DNA from: Halopiger aswanensis
GTDB taxonomy: Archaea > Halobacteriota > Halobacteria > Halobacteriales > Natrialbaceae
Reading direction: 5' to 3'
DNA length: 64,000 nucleotides
NCBI RefSeq assembly: GCF_003610195.1
Contig: NZ_RAPO01000001.1
Span: 248,001 to 312,000 of the forward strand
Positions 42,120 to 51,252 of the stretch are shown in pieces. How positions within the stretch are numbered: position 1 is the stretch's first letter; each line of letters begins with the position of its first letter. The notes under the pieces were generated by a model. It saw nothing but the letters and a program-made list of their open reading frames with translations, did no database searches and had not been told where the DNA came from. A program made the position numbers and the translations under genes.

Positions 42120-44354
42120 ATGGATACCCCGACCCGGCGAAACCGGCTCGAGGACGAGGAGAGCCCCTATCTGCGCCAGCACGCGGACAACCCCGTCAAC
42201 TGGCAACCGTGGGACGAACGGGCCCTCGAGGCGGCCCGCGAGCGCGACGTGCCGATCTTCCTCTCGATCGGCTACTCGGCGTGTCACTGGTGTCACGTCA
42301 TGGAGGAAGAGAGCTTTCAGGACGAGGACGTCGCCGAAGTTCTCAACGAGAACTTCGTCCCGGTCAAGGTCGACCGCGAGGAGCGCCCGGACATCGACTC
42401 GATCTACATGACCGTCTGCCAGCTCGTCTCCGGGCGGGGCGGCTGGCCCCTCTCGGCGTGGCTCACTCCCGAGGGCAAGCCCTTCTTCATCGGGACCTAC
42501 TTCCCCCGCGAGGGCCAGCGCGGTCAGCCCGGGTTCCTCGACCTCTGTGAGCGCATCAGCGATTCGTGGAACAGCGAAGACCGCGAGGAGATGGAACACC
42601 GCGCCGACCAGTGGACCGAGGCCGCGAAGGACCGCCTCGAGGAGACGCCCGAGGGTGCGGGCGCAGGCGGCGCGGCCGAACCGCCCTCGAGCGAGGTGCT
42701 CGAAACGGCCGCCAACACGGCACTCCGGAGCGCGGACCGCCAGTACGGCGGCTTCGGTTCGGACGGGCCGAAGTTCCCCCAGCCCGCCCGCCTCCAGGCC
42801 CTCGCCCGCGCGTACGACCGCACCGGTCGCGAGGAGTACCGCGAGGTGCTCGAGGAAACCCTGGACGCGATGGCCGCAGGCGGCCTCTACGACCACGTCG
42901 GCGGCGGGTTCCACCGGTACTGCGTCGACCGCGACTGGACGGTGCCTCACTTCGAGAAGATGCTGTACGACAACGCCGAGATTCCGCGAGCCTACCTCAC
43001 GGGCTATCAGCTCACCGGCGACGAGCGCTACGCCGAGGTCGTCGCGGAGACGCTCGCGTTCGTCGACCGCGAACTCACCCACGAGGAGGGCGGCTTCTTC
43101 AGCACGCTCGACGCGCAGAGCGAGCACCCCGAGACCGGCGAGCGCGAGGAGGGCGCCTTCTACGTCTGGACGCCCGAGGAAGTTCACGACGCGCTCGAGG
43201 ACGAGACGACGGCCGACCTCTTCTGTGACCGGTACGATATCACGGAGTCCGGGAACTTCGAGGGCCGGAACCAGCCCAACCGCGTCCGCTCGATCGACGA
43301 CCTCGCCGAGGAGTACGATCTCGAGGCCAGCGAGGTACAGGAGCGCCTCGACGCTGCGCGCCAGCAACTGTTCGCGGCCCGCGAGCAACGGCCGCGGCCG
43401 AACCGCGACGAGAAGGTGCTGGCGGGCTGGAACGGCCTGATGATCGCGACCTGCGCCGAGGCCGCGCTCGTGCTCGGCGACGACCAGTACGCCGATATGG
43501 CCGTTGCGGCCCTCGAGTTCGTCCGGGATCGGCTCTGGGACGTCGACGAGCAGCGGCTCAACAGGCGGTACAAGGACGTCTCCGAGCCACGGTCGGAGGA
43601 TCGTGAGACGGAGTCTCACGGTGGCGACGTCAAGGTCGACGGCTACCTCGAGGATTACGCCTTCCTCGCGCGCGGCGCACTGGGCTGTTACGAGGCCACC
43701 GGCGATGTCGACCACCTCCGATTCGCGCTCGAGTTGGCCCGCACGATCGAGGCCGAGTTCTGGGACGCCGACCGCGGCACGCTCTATTTCACCCCCGAGA
43801 GCGGCGAGTCGCTGGTCACCCGCCCGCAGGAACTGGGCGACCAGTCGACGCCCGCCGCGACCGGCGTCGCCGTCGAAGTCCTGCTCGCACTCGCGGAGTT
43901 CGCCGACGAGGAGTTCGAGGAGATCGCGGCGACCGTCCTCGAGACCCACGCGAACAAGATCGAAGCCAACTCGCTCGAGCACACGACGCTCTGTCTCGCC
44001 GCCGATCGCCTCGAGTCCGGCGCGCTCGAGGTGACCGTCGCGGCCGACGACCTCCCCGACGAGTGGCGCGACCGGTTCGCCTCGCGGTACTTCCCCGATC
44101 GGCTGTTCGCGCGCCGACCGGCGACCGAGGGCGAACTCGAGGAGTGGCTCGACCATCTGCACCTGGAGGAGGCGCCGCCGATCTGGGCCGGCCGCGAGGC
44201 CCGCGACGGCGAGCCGACGCTGTACGTCTGCCGGAACCGGACCTGTTCGCCGCCGACCCACGACGTCGAGGAGGCCCTCGAGTGGCTCGGCGACAACGCG
44301 GCGGCCGAGGGTGCGGAAGCGGAAACGCTCGAGGAGGACGAAAGCCCGTTCTGA
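42120..44354 (+). CDS. YyaL/DUF255-type thioredoxin-domain protein
   Basis: 744 residues, the YyaL (human SPATA20-like) family. The N-terminal thioredoxin-like domain begins RLEDEESPYLRQHADNPVNWQPW and carries CHWCH in SIGYSACHWCHVMEEESF, followed by NENFVPVKVDREERPDIDSIYM. The remainder is an (alpha/alpha)6-barrel-like part (GGLYDHVGGGFHRYCVDRDW, HFEKMLYDNAEIPRAYL, WNGLMIATCAEAAL). The family's enzymatic role is not settled. Normal length, ATG start at 42120, monocistronic. Confidence 0.9.
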   Translation: MDTPTRRNRLEDEESPYLRQHADNPVNWQPWDERALEAARERDVPIFLSIGYSACHWCHVMEEESFQDEDVAEVLNENFVPVKVDREERPDIDSIYMTVCQLVSGRGGWPLSAWLTPEGKPFFIGTYFPREGQRGQPGFLDLCERISDSWNSEDREEMEHRADQWTEAAKDRLEETPEGAGAGGAAEPPSSEVLETAANTALRSADRQYGGFGSDGPKFPQPARLQALARAYDRTGREEYREVLEETLDAMAAGGLYDHVGGGFHRYCVDRDWTVPHFEKMLYDNAEIPRAYLTGYQLTGDERYAEVVAETLAFVDRELTHEEGGFFSTLDAQSEHPETGEREEGAFYVWTPEEVHDALEDETTADLFCDRYDITESGNFEGRNQPNRVRSIDDLAEEYDLEASEVQERLDAARQQLFAAREQRPRPNRDEKVLAGWNGLMIATCAEAALVLGDDQYADMAVAALEFVRDRLWDVDEQRLNRRYKDVSEPRSEDRETESHGGDVKVDGYLEDYAFLARGALGCYEATGDVDHLRFALELARTIEAEFWDADRGTLYFTPESGESLVTRPQELGDQSTPAATGVAVEVLLALAEFADEEFEEIAATVLETHANKIEANSLEHTTLCLAADRLESGALEVTVAADDLPDEWRDRFASRYFPDRLFARRPATEGELEEWLDHLHLEEAPPIWAGREARDGEPTLYVCRNRTCSPPTHDVEEALEWLGDNAAAEGAEAETLEEDESPF

Positions 44355-44387
44355 CGGACCGAGCGGGTGGCACGTTCTCCCGTCCGC

Positions 44388-45722
44388 TCAGTCGTCCGCA
44401 TCGGCTGCGGACTCGAGATCCGCGTCGCCGACGACCGCTCGATCGGGGAGGGCCGGCGTCGGTTCTCGGCCCAGCGTGAGCAGGCGCTCGGTGCGGGTGA
44501 TCTCGTCAGCGCTCGGATCGTCCTTCTCGATCCGCTCGAACTCGACCGCGACGCCGTCGGGTTCGGCGGCGATCCGCACGGCGCACAGCTGGTAGGACGG
44601 ATAGAACACCGGCGGGAGCAGCCCGGCGACGACGTCGCGGCGGTGGAGGCGCTTCAGCCACGTGCCGGTGTTGACGAGCAACCGGCCCTCGACGTCGTTC
44701 AGCAGCGGGCGGTGGGTGTGGCCGTAACAGAAGACCGCCGTCTCGGGGCGCTCGGCGAACACCTCGCGGGCGGCCGCCGCGTACGGTTCGTCGGGGTCGA
44801 CGGTGAGGTCCGTCTCGAACACGCCGAACCGATCGACCGTCTTCCCGACGTCGCGGAGGATGAGGTAGAGCGGCACGCCCGCGAGCACCAACACGCCGGC
44901 GATCGCCGCGTTGGCGACGAGGAGGAAGTGGACCGCCTCCCCGACGAGACCGAGTCGGGCGAGCGCCGCGTCGGCCGCCTCGACGGGCATCGTCCAGACG
45001 CCGGCGACGTCCAGCCCGGCCAGCACCGCCAGCAGGACGCTGACGTTGAACAGCAGCAGGATCGGAATCACAGCGTAGCGCAGGAGGGGGTTCATTTCGC
45101 GGTAGAAGTACTTCGAGAGGAGCCAGCGCGGGACTCGTTCGGTCGGCGTCACCGCCTGCACGTCCTTCAGCCAGTTGAACCGCCCCCGCTCGGACAGCCG
45201 GCCGGCCCTGCTCGTGACGTTGGTGTTGTAGTAGTAGCCCAGCGGCGTCTCGTACGGATTGCCGAAGTCCTCGAACCGGTTGTTGGGATCGCGCTGGTGC
45301 CCGTGTTCGAAGTAAATCGTCCGATCGCCGACCGGTCGGGTGATCGACTCGGCCCGGACGAGATCGACGTTGTACTCGGCTAACCGCTCGACGTACTCGT
45401 CGTAGGCCGCGAGCTCGTTGTCGTGGTTGCCCGGCAACAGCGTAATCGGGATCGACTCGCCCGTCTCGCGCAACTGTTCGAACAGATCGGGATACCGGTC
45501 GGTCAGTACGTCGAACTTCGCCAATCCGTCGACTTCGGTGAACTCCCACAGCCCGAACGCGTCGCCGTTGATGACCAGTTCCGCGTTCTCGTCGGTCGTC
45601 GCCAGCCGCTCGAGAAAGTCGAGCAACTCCTCGAGGAAGTCGACCTCGCCGAGTTGTTCGTCGCCGCCGATGTGGAGGTCGCTTACCACGTAGTAGACCC
45701 GATCGTCCGCGTCGGCTGCCAT
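44388..45722 (-). CDS. Membrane-associated metallophosphoesterase
   Basis: 444 residues. Calcineurin-like metal ligands: VVSDLHIGG, NGDAFGLWE, LPGNHDNE, FEHGHQ and YGHTHRP, with D/H residues in the standard order. A hydrophobic pair of segments (YAVIPILLLFNVSVLLAVLAGL; HFLLVANAAIAGVLVLAGV) is inserted between the GHQ and GHTH motifs, anchoring the enzyme at the membrane. The substrate (UDP-sugar, lipid or cyclic nucleotide) cannot be told. Convergent with the YyaL-like gene. Confidence 0.85.
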   Translation of the reverse strand: MAADADDRVYYVVSDLHIGGDEQLGEVDFLEELLDFLERLATTDENAELVINGDAFGLWEFTEVDGLAKFDVLTDRYPDLFEQLRETGESIPITLLPGNHDNELAAYDEYVERLAEYNVDLVRAESITRPVGDRTIYFEHGHQRDPNNRFEDFGNPYETPLGYYYNTNVTSRAGRLSERGRFNWLKDVQAVTPTERVPRWLLSKYFYREMNPLLRYAVIPILLLFNVSVLLAVLAGLDVAGVWTMPVEAADAALARLGLVGEAVHFLLVANAAIAGVLVLAGVPLYLILRDVGKTVDRFGVFETDLTVDPDEPYAAAAREVFAERPETAVFCYGHTHRPLLNDVEGRLLVNTGTWLKRLHRRDVVAGLLPPVFYPSYQLCAVRIAAEPDGVAVEFERIEKDDPSADEITRTERLLTLGREPTPALPDRAVVGDADLESAADADD

Positions 45723-45856
45723 GACGGTGCACGTCCGACGCCGAACGGGATAGTGCTGGTCCCTTCTCGGAGTCGAAACGCACCGCTGATGGGGTGCCAG
45801 AACGTCAGCGAACGGAATCGAACGCCGGCACGGAACCGAACGGAGAACGGGATCGC

Positions 45857-46231
45857 TTACGCCAGTTCGTCCTCGAGTCGCTGGGCCAGCCAGATCGCCG
45901 GCGGGAGGTCCTCCTCCTCGACGAACCGCGTGATCTCCTCGCCGTCGTCGTTCTCGACGACGATCGTCGGGATGTACTCGACGCCGTACTCGTCGACGCC
46001 CGGCCCCTGCTTGTCCTCGTCGACCGCGATCTCCTCGATGCGGTCCTCGGGAACCTCCGCGGCGTCCAGCGCGGCGCCGAAATCGGGCAGCAGGGCGCGG
46101 CAGTCCTTACACCAGTCGCCGCCCCAGACCTTGTACACCAGTTCGTCGTTGTGTTCCTCGAGCGTGTCGACGGCGTCCTCGTAGGACGCTGCGTCCCACG
46201 TCGGGTTCGGGTTCATGGTCTCGAGACTCAT
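45857..46231 (-). CDS. Thioredoxin-family protein
   Basis: 124 residues, thioredoxin fold, cytosolic. Active site WCKDC in VYKVWGGDWCKDCRALLPDF, with the cis-Pro in EYIPTIVV. WCKDC rather than WCGPC resembles haloarchaeal thioredoxin/TlpA-like proteins with a lower or altered redox potential. TTAA on the minus strand at 46257-46260 lies ~27 bp upstream, supporting ATG 46231. Confidence 0.85.
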   Translation of the reverse strand: MSLETMNPNPTWDAASYEDAVDTLEEHNDELVYKVWGGDWCKDCRALLPDFGAALDAAEVPEDRIEEIAVDEDKQGPGVDEYGVEYIPTIVVENDDGEEITRFVEEEDLPPAIWLAQRLEDELA

Positions 46232-46587
46232 ACGCACGGATTGTTCGTCGGGGGGCTTAACGACCGTGCTTCTGGCAGGCTCTGCACGTGCGCTCGCGTG
46301 ACCGCCAGCCGCTTCGGTAGCGGGCCGACCGACCGCCGCGGGCGGGACTGAAAGGGGCTGGTCCGCTGGACGAAGACGGGCGACGGAAGCACCGCAGGCG
46401 AGCGACGACCGGACGCGAGCCGAGGCGCGCACCGAGCCCATCGAGTCGAGCGGACCAGGGGCTTTCGAGGTGTGCATTACGCTCGAAGCACGTACTGGAT
46501 GCTCGCGTTCCGCAACTAACCGATACACCGGCACGTCCTGCCTGAGTCCAGCACCGGTTTATGGCTCGAACGCACTAGGGGTTGCTA
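46232..46587. other. Divergent promoter region
   Basis: 356 bp between thioredoxin (minus) and the cysteine-synthase-like gene (plus). TTTATG at 46558-46563 is 28 bp before the latter's ATG. No gene seen. Confidence 0.5.
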
Positions 46588-47565
46588 ATGAAAGGGAGTA
46601 TCCTGGACACCATCGGCTCGCCGCTGGTCCAGGTCGACTCGCCGGAGGGGGCGACCGTCGCCGCCAAGGTCGAATCCTTCAACCCCGGTGGGTCGGCCAA
46701 GGATCGGCCGGCTCGAGAGATGGTCCGCGCGGCCGAACGCGAGGGGCGCATCGAACCCGGCGACTGGCTCGTCGAACCGACCAGCGGCAACACGGGCATC
46801 GGCCTGTCGCTGGTCGCGGCCGCCCGCGGCTACGACCTCACGATCGTCATGCCCGCCGACAAATCCGAGGAGCGCCGGCAGGTCATGGCCGCCTACGGCG
46901 CCGACCTCGAGCTCGTCGACGGCGACATGGAAGACGCCCGCGCTCGCGCCGACGAACTCGAGGCGGAGGGCGCGGTTCAGTTAGGGCAGTTCGAGAACCC
47001 CGCGAATCCCGAAGCCCACTACAAGACGACCGGCGAGGAGATCGTCGAACAGGTCGGCGACCGCGAGATCGACGCCTTCGTGGCCGGCGTCGGCACCGGC
47101 GGTACCATCTCCGGCACCGGCCGTCGACTCCGGGAGGAGTTCCCCGACATGGACATCATCGCCGTCGAACCCGAGCGCAACGCCGTCCTCTCGACGGGCG
47201 AGTCCGGCAAGGACGACTTCCAGGGGATGGGGCCCGGCTTCGTCAGCGACAACCTCGATCTGGACCTGATCGACCGCGTCGAAACCGTTCGACTCGAGAA
47301 CGCCGAGGAGGAGTGTCGCCGCCTCGCCCGCGACGAAGGCATCCTCGTGGGCCAGTCCAGCGGCGCGACGAGCCTCGTTTCCCAGCGCATCGCCCGCGAA
47401 ATCGCCGAACCCGACCTCGAGTGTCCGGAGGTTCCCGGCGCGTTCGACGAGCCGGCGGCGACCCCCGAACCCGACGGCGGCCAGCCGGCCGAGGACTGCC
47501 CGCTCGTGGTGACGGTCTTCTGGGACAGCGGCGAGCGGTACCTCTCGACGGGCCTGTTCGACTGA
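46588..47565 (+). CDS. Cysteine synthase family PLP enzyme
   Basis: 325 residues, PLP fold type II (CysK/CysM family). SFNPGGSAKDRPAREMV gives the PLP lysine (K38), TSGNTGIGLSLVAAARGY the substrate/phosphate loop, VAGVGTGGTISGTGRRL the phosphate-binding Gly loop, and VGQSSGATSLV the serine loop. It makes cysteine from an O-activated serine and sulfide (or a related beta-replacement). The C-terminal end (DCPLVVTVFWDSGERYLSTGLFD) is typical. Leaderless promoter at 46558-46563. Confidence 0.9.
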   Translation: MKGSILDTIGSPLVQVDSPEGATVAAKVESFNPGGSAKDRPAREMVRAAEREGRIEPGDWLVEPTSGNTGIGLSLVAAARGYDLTIVMPADKSEERRQVMAAYGADLELVDGDMEDARARADELEAEGAVQLGQFENPANPEAHYKTTGEEIVEQVGDREIDAFVAGVGTGGTISGTGRRLREEFPDMDIIAVEPERNAVLSTGESGKDDFQGMGPGFVSDNLDLDLIDRVETVRLENAEEECRRLARDEGILVGQSSGATSLVSQRIAREIAEPDLECPEVPGAFDEPAATPEPDGGQPAEDCPLVVTVFWDSGERYLSTGLFD

Positions 47566-47703
47566 TCGTTCGCCCCGCTTTCGCCGCTCCGGTCGCCTCG
47601 ATTTCCTCTGCCGATATTGATATTATCGAAGGGCGTCATAGGAAAAACGCTTCTTTTAGTTACGCAAACGGTCTTTAGTCACCCGCGTCTACGTTCGGTC
47701 GAG

Positions 47704-48459
47704 ATGACATCCCCGACTTCGCGGCCGACCTGCTCGAGGCGAGCGCTCCTCCTCGGCACGAGCGGTGCACTCGCCCTCTCCGCGGGCTGTATCCAGAACC
47801 TCGACGACGGCAGCGACGCTGACCCCGGGTCCGACTCCGGCAATTCCGACGACGAGTCGGACGGCGGGAACGAATCCGGCGACGGAAACGAGTCCGAGGA
47901 CGAATCCGGGACCGACGGCTCCGACGACAATTCCTTCGAGTACGAGACCCATTCCTACCAGTATCCCGAAACGCCAACGCAACCGGACGCCGCGCTGTTC
48001 GTAACGCAGGACGGCGCCGAAGGCTGGCTCGCCGACCGCGGCCTCGAGGAGGATCCGGTCGCCGAGTTCGTCGCCGACACGACCTTCGAGAATAGCGTGC
48101 TGGTCCCGCTCGAGGCCGACGCACCGAGCCACTGCTACGAGATGGTCCTCGAGTCGATCGACGTCATCGATGGCGACGGCGACGACGTTCTCGACCTCGA
48201 GGCCGCCGTCCGCGACGTGTCCGAGGAGACGGAGTACTGCGCGCAGGCGAAGACGACGGTCGGACTGCTGGTTCGCGCGACGTTCGAGTCGGTGCCGGTG
48301 ACGGAGATTTCGGTGCGGATCGTCGACGACGACGGGAACGAACACGGGATCGGCGCCGGCCACGATACTGCGACCGAAACCGAGTCGGATACCGCCGACG
48401 GCGGGAACGAAACCGGGTCAACAAACGACAGCGAGACGGAGGACAACGTCGCGTCGTAG
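47704..48459 (+). CDS. Haloarchaeal lipoprotein of unknown function
   Basis: 251 residues. Twin Arg and hydrophobic core SRRALLLGTSGALALSAGC end in a lipobox (LSAGC), so it is lipid-anchored. Then a Gly/Ser/Glu/Asp linker (~30-80) and a ~140-residue domain (FEYETHSYQYPETPTQPDAALFVTQDGAEGW, ENSVLVPLEADAPSHCYEMVLESIDVI, EYCAQAKTTVGLLVRATFESVPVTEISVRIVDDDG) with two Cys. The tail is again acidic. Domain fold unknown; a surface or substrate-binding role is possible. Confidence 0.8.
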   Translation: MTSPTSRPTCSRRALLLGTSGALALSAGCIQNLDDGSDADPGSDSGNSDDESDGGNESGDGNESEDESGTDGSDDNSFEYETHSYQYPETPTQPDAALFVTQDGAEGWLADRGLEEDPVAEFVADTTFENSVLVPLEADAPSHCYEMVLESIDVIDGDGDDVLDLEAAVRDVSEETEYCAQAKTTVGLLVRATFESVPVTEISVRIVDDDGNEHGIGAGHDTATETESDTADGGNETGSTNDSETEDNVAS

Positions 48460-48473
48460 CCGTACTTCCCCCG

Positions 48474-49076
48474 CTAGGGAGAGTATTCTTCTTCAGTGAG
48501 CCGGACGACGAGCGTCTCGTCGACGTCCCGGAGGTCGTACGTCGGCAACTCGCCGTCCGTCCGGCGCACGTACAGCGGTTCGACGAGCCGCGGTCGCCCG
48601 CGGTTGCCGTCGGGATCGGCGGCAGCGTCGGCGGCGGTCTCGTCCCCGTTCTCGCTCGAGGCGGCTTCCGAGTCACTCCGTGCCGATCCGCCTGACGCCG
48701 ACTCCGGGCCGGCCGCTGCTTCGGCCGCAGATTCGGGCTCGTCCACCTCGAGTCCGTACACTTTGCAGTACTCGGCGGTCGTCTCGGGGTCGACGTCGCC
48801 GTTCCGGAGTTGCTCGGCCAGCGAGCGGGAGAGCCACTCCTCGTCGCTCACGCTCGGTTCCTGGACGAGCGCCTCGTCGACGAATCGGGTGAGATACCAG
48901 TCGAGGTCGTTCAGCAGGGAGACGGCGGCGCCCACGCTAACCGTCCGAACGGCCAGCGAGTTCTCGAACGGCCGCTCGAGGTCGTAGGTCGCGAGTGCCT
49001 CGCGGGAGGTCTCGCGCGAGAGGAGTTCGTAGCGGAGGGTGCTCTCGGGCTTCCCGATGAGACAGACGCGGGTCAC
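48474..49076 (-). CDS. DUF5804-type haloarchaeal protein
   Basis: 200 residues. The conserved core is TRVCLIGKPESTLRYELLSRETSREALATYDLERPFENSLAV, VSVGAAVSLLNDLDWYLTRFVDEALVQEPSVSDEEWLSRSL and the C-terminal RLVEPLYVRRTDGELPTYDLRDVDETLVVRLTEEEY. A Ser/Ala/Glu-rich insertion (~115-155) splits it. The family is haloarchaeal, function unknown. Cytosolic, single gene. Confidence 0.8.
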   Translation of the reverse strand: MTRVCLIGKPESTLRYELLSRETSREALATYDLERPFENSLAVRTVSVGAAVSLLNDLDWYLTRFVDEALVQEPSVSDEEWLSRSLAEQLRNGDVDPETTAEYCKVYGLEVDEPESAAEAAAGPESASGGSARSDSEAASSENGDETAADAAADPDGNRGRPRLVEPLYVRRTDGELPTYDLRDVDETLVVRLTEEEYSP

Positions 49077-49242
49077 TACCTGCAGGTGGGGTCGTCTCCG
49101 TAATGTGGGTTTCGTTGTTCCCGGGGCAGACGCTCCGTTTCGACCGGTTCCGGACGGACGCGGACGCGAACGTGTCGCACACGTTCAGCGGAAGCGGATA
49201 GTCATGATTTCATAAAGGTCGACCATGTAAACCCGAGCGTCG

Positions 49243-49341
49243 ATGGACGACGCTCGATACCGCTCGAGCGGGATGGAAGGGACGACGTTGCGATCGGCCG
49301 ACGATTGGAGACTGGTGCTGTCGGTGGTGGACGACCCGTGA
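49243..49341 (+). CDS. 32-residue leader ORF
   Basis: ATG at 49243, stop TGA at 49339-49341. MDDARYRSSGMEGTTLRSAD opens it and WRLVLSVVDDP ends it. TTTCATAAA (49208-49216) is 30 bp upstream, so this ATG, not the following GTG, is at the expected leaderless position. Its stop overlaps the GTG of the next gene (GTGA). It may be a coupling leader or a short protein; the coding claim is tentative. Confidence 0.4.
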   Translation: MDDARYRSSGMEGTTLRSADDWRLVLSVVDDP

Positions 49342-49616
49342 TCGGCGACGCACCGATCGACGGACTCTACGCCGGTTCGAACGGCCACTACTACACCGAC
49401 TGGGAAGTGACGCGAAACCTCAGGCGCGGGACGTGGCGCCGCTGCATTCGTCAGCGGGAGCCGGATCGCCGCCTCGTCGAAACGACCGAGGGCGGCTTGC
49501 TCATGCTGACGGCGATCGAGCCGACGTCGTTGCCGACGTGGGTCGAGATCCGCGTGGCGGGCGACGCTGCGCGGGTCGTCGACACCCGGTATCCGTCGCT
49601 CGAGACGCGCCGCTGA
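49338..49616 (+). CDS. Small hypothetical protein, coupled to a leader ORF
   Basis: 92 residues from GTG 49338: IGDAPIDGLYAGSNGHYYTDWEVTRNLRRG, WRRCIRQREPDRRLVETTEGGLLMLTAIEP, VEIRVAGDAARVVDTRYP. Mixed alpha/beta, more Arg-rich than its neighbours, no domain recognised. A TTG start at 49305 is possible. It overlaps the 32-codon leader by GTGA. Confidence 0.55.
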   Translation: MIGDAPIDGLYAGSNGHYYTDWEVTRNLRRGTWRRCIRQREPDRRLVETTEGGLLMLTAIEPTSLPTWVEIRVAGDAARVVDTRYPSLETRR

Positions 49617-49752
49617 CGCGGCGATCGGCGTCGATCGGCGCCGCTCGGATGCGTCGAACCTGCCCGCCGGCGCGACTGACCGCCCGGGCGGAATATAAAG
49701 CGTACCGATATAAACGCGGACGGCATAGACCGTCCCGGTCGAACGACGCGGC

Positions 49753-50559
49753 GTGAATCGACGGGCGTTTCTCGGGGCGGTCGGATCGGTCGCGTCGCTC
49801 GGAACGTTCGCGTACGCGACCCGCGCCGGCGGCGAGACCCTCGAGGTGCGCGTTTGGTTCTCGGACCGGGCGGCCGACTACGACAACGTACCGGACCGCA
49901 TTCGCGAGTACCTCGGCCGGATCCTCGATCTGGGGTTCTGGACGGTCGAGCTATCGATCGGCGGGACCGTCCCGGTATCGACCGAGGACGGCGCACAGGT
50001 TACGCGCCGCGGCGAGTGGCCGCTGGCGATCGCCGCGGGGGCGCTCGGCGCGCGCGACCTCCGGCCGGCCGCCGACGTCAACCTGCTCGTCACGGACGGG
50101 GGGATGCGACGCGCGCCGACCGGCTACGGGCTGCCCCGGGTCGCGTCGGTCGGCGGCGCCCGGTACATCGACGACCTCGAGCCGTTCGACGAACTGTTCG
50201 GTGGCGCCGGCGGCGATAGCGAATCGGGGGCGGAACCGGACCCGCGCCGGATCGCGCCGATGACGGACGCGACGCGGACGATGCAGGTGCTCGTCCACGA
50301 GGTCGGCCACGCGCTCGGTCTCAAACACGAACACGGCGTCGCGTTCCGGGCCGGCGATGCCGTCGTCGCAACGCCGATGATAAGCGCGTACGCCTTCGAT
50401 CCCGACCACGAGACCGATCGCTCGCGGTGCGGGACCGACTATCCGGACCCGACCGGTCGCGAGCGCGCGCTGAGTTTCGCCTTCTCGTCGTGTGCACGCC
50501 GGGAGCTAGCGGCCGCTGCTGGCCAGTCTCGGCTCGTGAATTCGTGGCGGCGACCCTGA
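49753..50559 (+). CDS. Tat-exported metzincin-like zinc protease
   Basis: 268 residues, GTG start. Tat-like signal NRRAFLGAVGSVASLGTFAYA. The middle is alpha/beta with EVRVWFSDRAADYDNVPDRIREYLGRI. The zinc motif HEVGHALGLKH (H182, E183, H186, H192) is the metzincin HExxHxxGxxH pattern, and ATPMISAY (M209) is a plausible Met-turn 17 residues on. It should act outside the cytoplasmic membrane. The family is otherwise unlike known haloarchaeal proteases that I recall. TATA-like GATATAAAC at 49708-49716. Confidence 0.8.
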   Translation: MNRRAFLGAVGSVASLGTFAYATRAGGETLEVRVWFSDRAADYDNVPDRIREYLGRILDLGFWTVELSIGGTVPVSTEDGAQVTRRGEWPLAIAAGALGARDLRPAADVNLLVTDGGMRRAPTGYGLPRVASVGGARYIDDLEPFDELFGGAGGDSESGAEPDPRRIAPMTDATRTMQVLVHEVGHALGLKHEHGVAFRAGDAVVATPMISAYAFDPDHETDRSRCGTDYPDPTGRERALSFAFSSCARRELAAAAGQSRLVNSWRRP

Positions 50560-50650
50560 TCGGCCCGCGTACTCGCGGCGCTGTGCGCTTCGAATACTGC
50601 GATCGTAGCGACGGCAAACACAGAAACCGAAACCGCGTCTGTCCGTTCGG

Positions 50651-51007
50651 TTACTCGTCGTCGTCCTCGGGCTCGCCGCGCGCGAACTCCGCCTGCGCGT
50701 TGGCGTCGCCCTCGACCTCGACGTCGCCGGCGCTCGGTCCCTCGATAAGGGACTCGAAGTCGTCGACCTCGTCGTACTGGTCGCGGTAGACCAACGCCGC
50801 CTTCCCCATCGAGGTGATCTCGTAGAGGCCGGACCGCTCGGCCGGGCCGATCTTCTCGACGAGTCCGTAGTCCTCGAGCACCGGCAGCCTCGTGTTGATG
50901 TTCTTCCGACTCTTCCCCGTGTGCTCTGCGAGGTTCGTCGCGACGTTTCGTCCCTTGTCCTCGAGAGCCTCGAGGATCAGGAAGTCAGTTGGTTGACGTA
51001 GCTTCAC
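50651..51007 (-). CDS. PhiH1-repressor-like winged-helix protein
   Basis: 118 residues with the winged-helix segment LRQPTDFLILEALEDKGRNVATNLAEHTGKSRKNINTRLPVLEDYGLVEKIG, then ERSGLYEITSMGKAALVYRD and an acidic tail. This is the haloarchaeal phage PhiH1-repressor-type regulator, common as a chromosomal gene, so it does not itself show a prophage. No phage genes flank it. Confidence 0.8.
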   Translation of the reverse strand: MKLRQPTDFLILEALEDKGRNVATNLAEHTGKSRKNINTRLPVLEDYGLVEKIGPAERSGLYEITSMGKAALVYRDQYDEVDDFESLIEGPSAGDVEVEGDANAQAEFARGEPEDDDE

Positions 51008-51252
51008 TCTAGTTCACTCTCGTAGGTGCAACTATATTTCCAGTGGTAACTAATACTTTCGGCTCTCAGGCGCCGTTCTAGTGGTTATTACCATCGGAAG
51101 AATTATTGGTTACGGTACTGATCGTTCGCGTGGGCACGATCACGGCAGTTCTCCCGGACCCCCGACGCGACGGCGATAGACGTCCCCCACTCGCCCTGAT
51201 CGTGCCCGGCCTGCCCCTGTCGGTTTCACGACCCCGGTGGCGCTTCCCGTCC

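Noticed and set aside
42108-44261. 717-codon minus-strand frame opposite the YyaL-like gene
   Set aside because: It is a shadow of the high-G+C third-position pattern; composition is Leu/Arg/Val-rich and not haloarchaeal, and the plus strand carries a clear family match.
50651-51007. Prophage suggested by a PhiH1-repressor-like gene
   Set aside because: No integrase, tail, capsid or attachment-site repeats nearby; this regulator family is common on haloarchaeal chromosomes.
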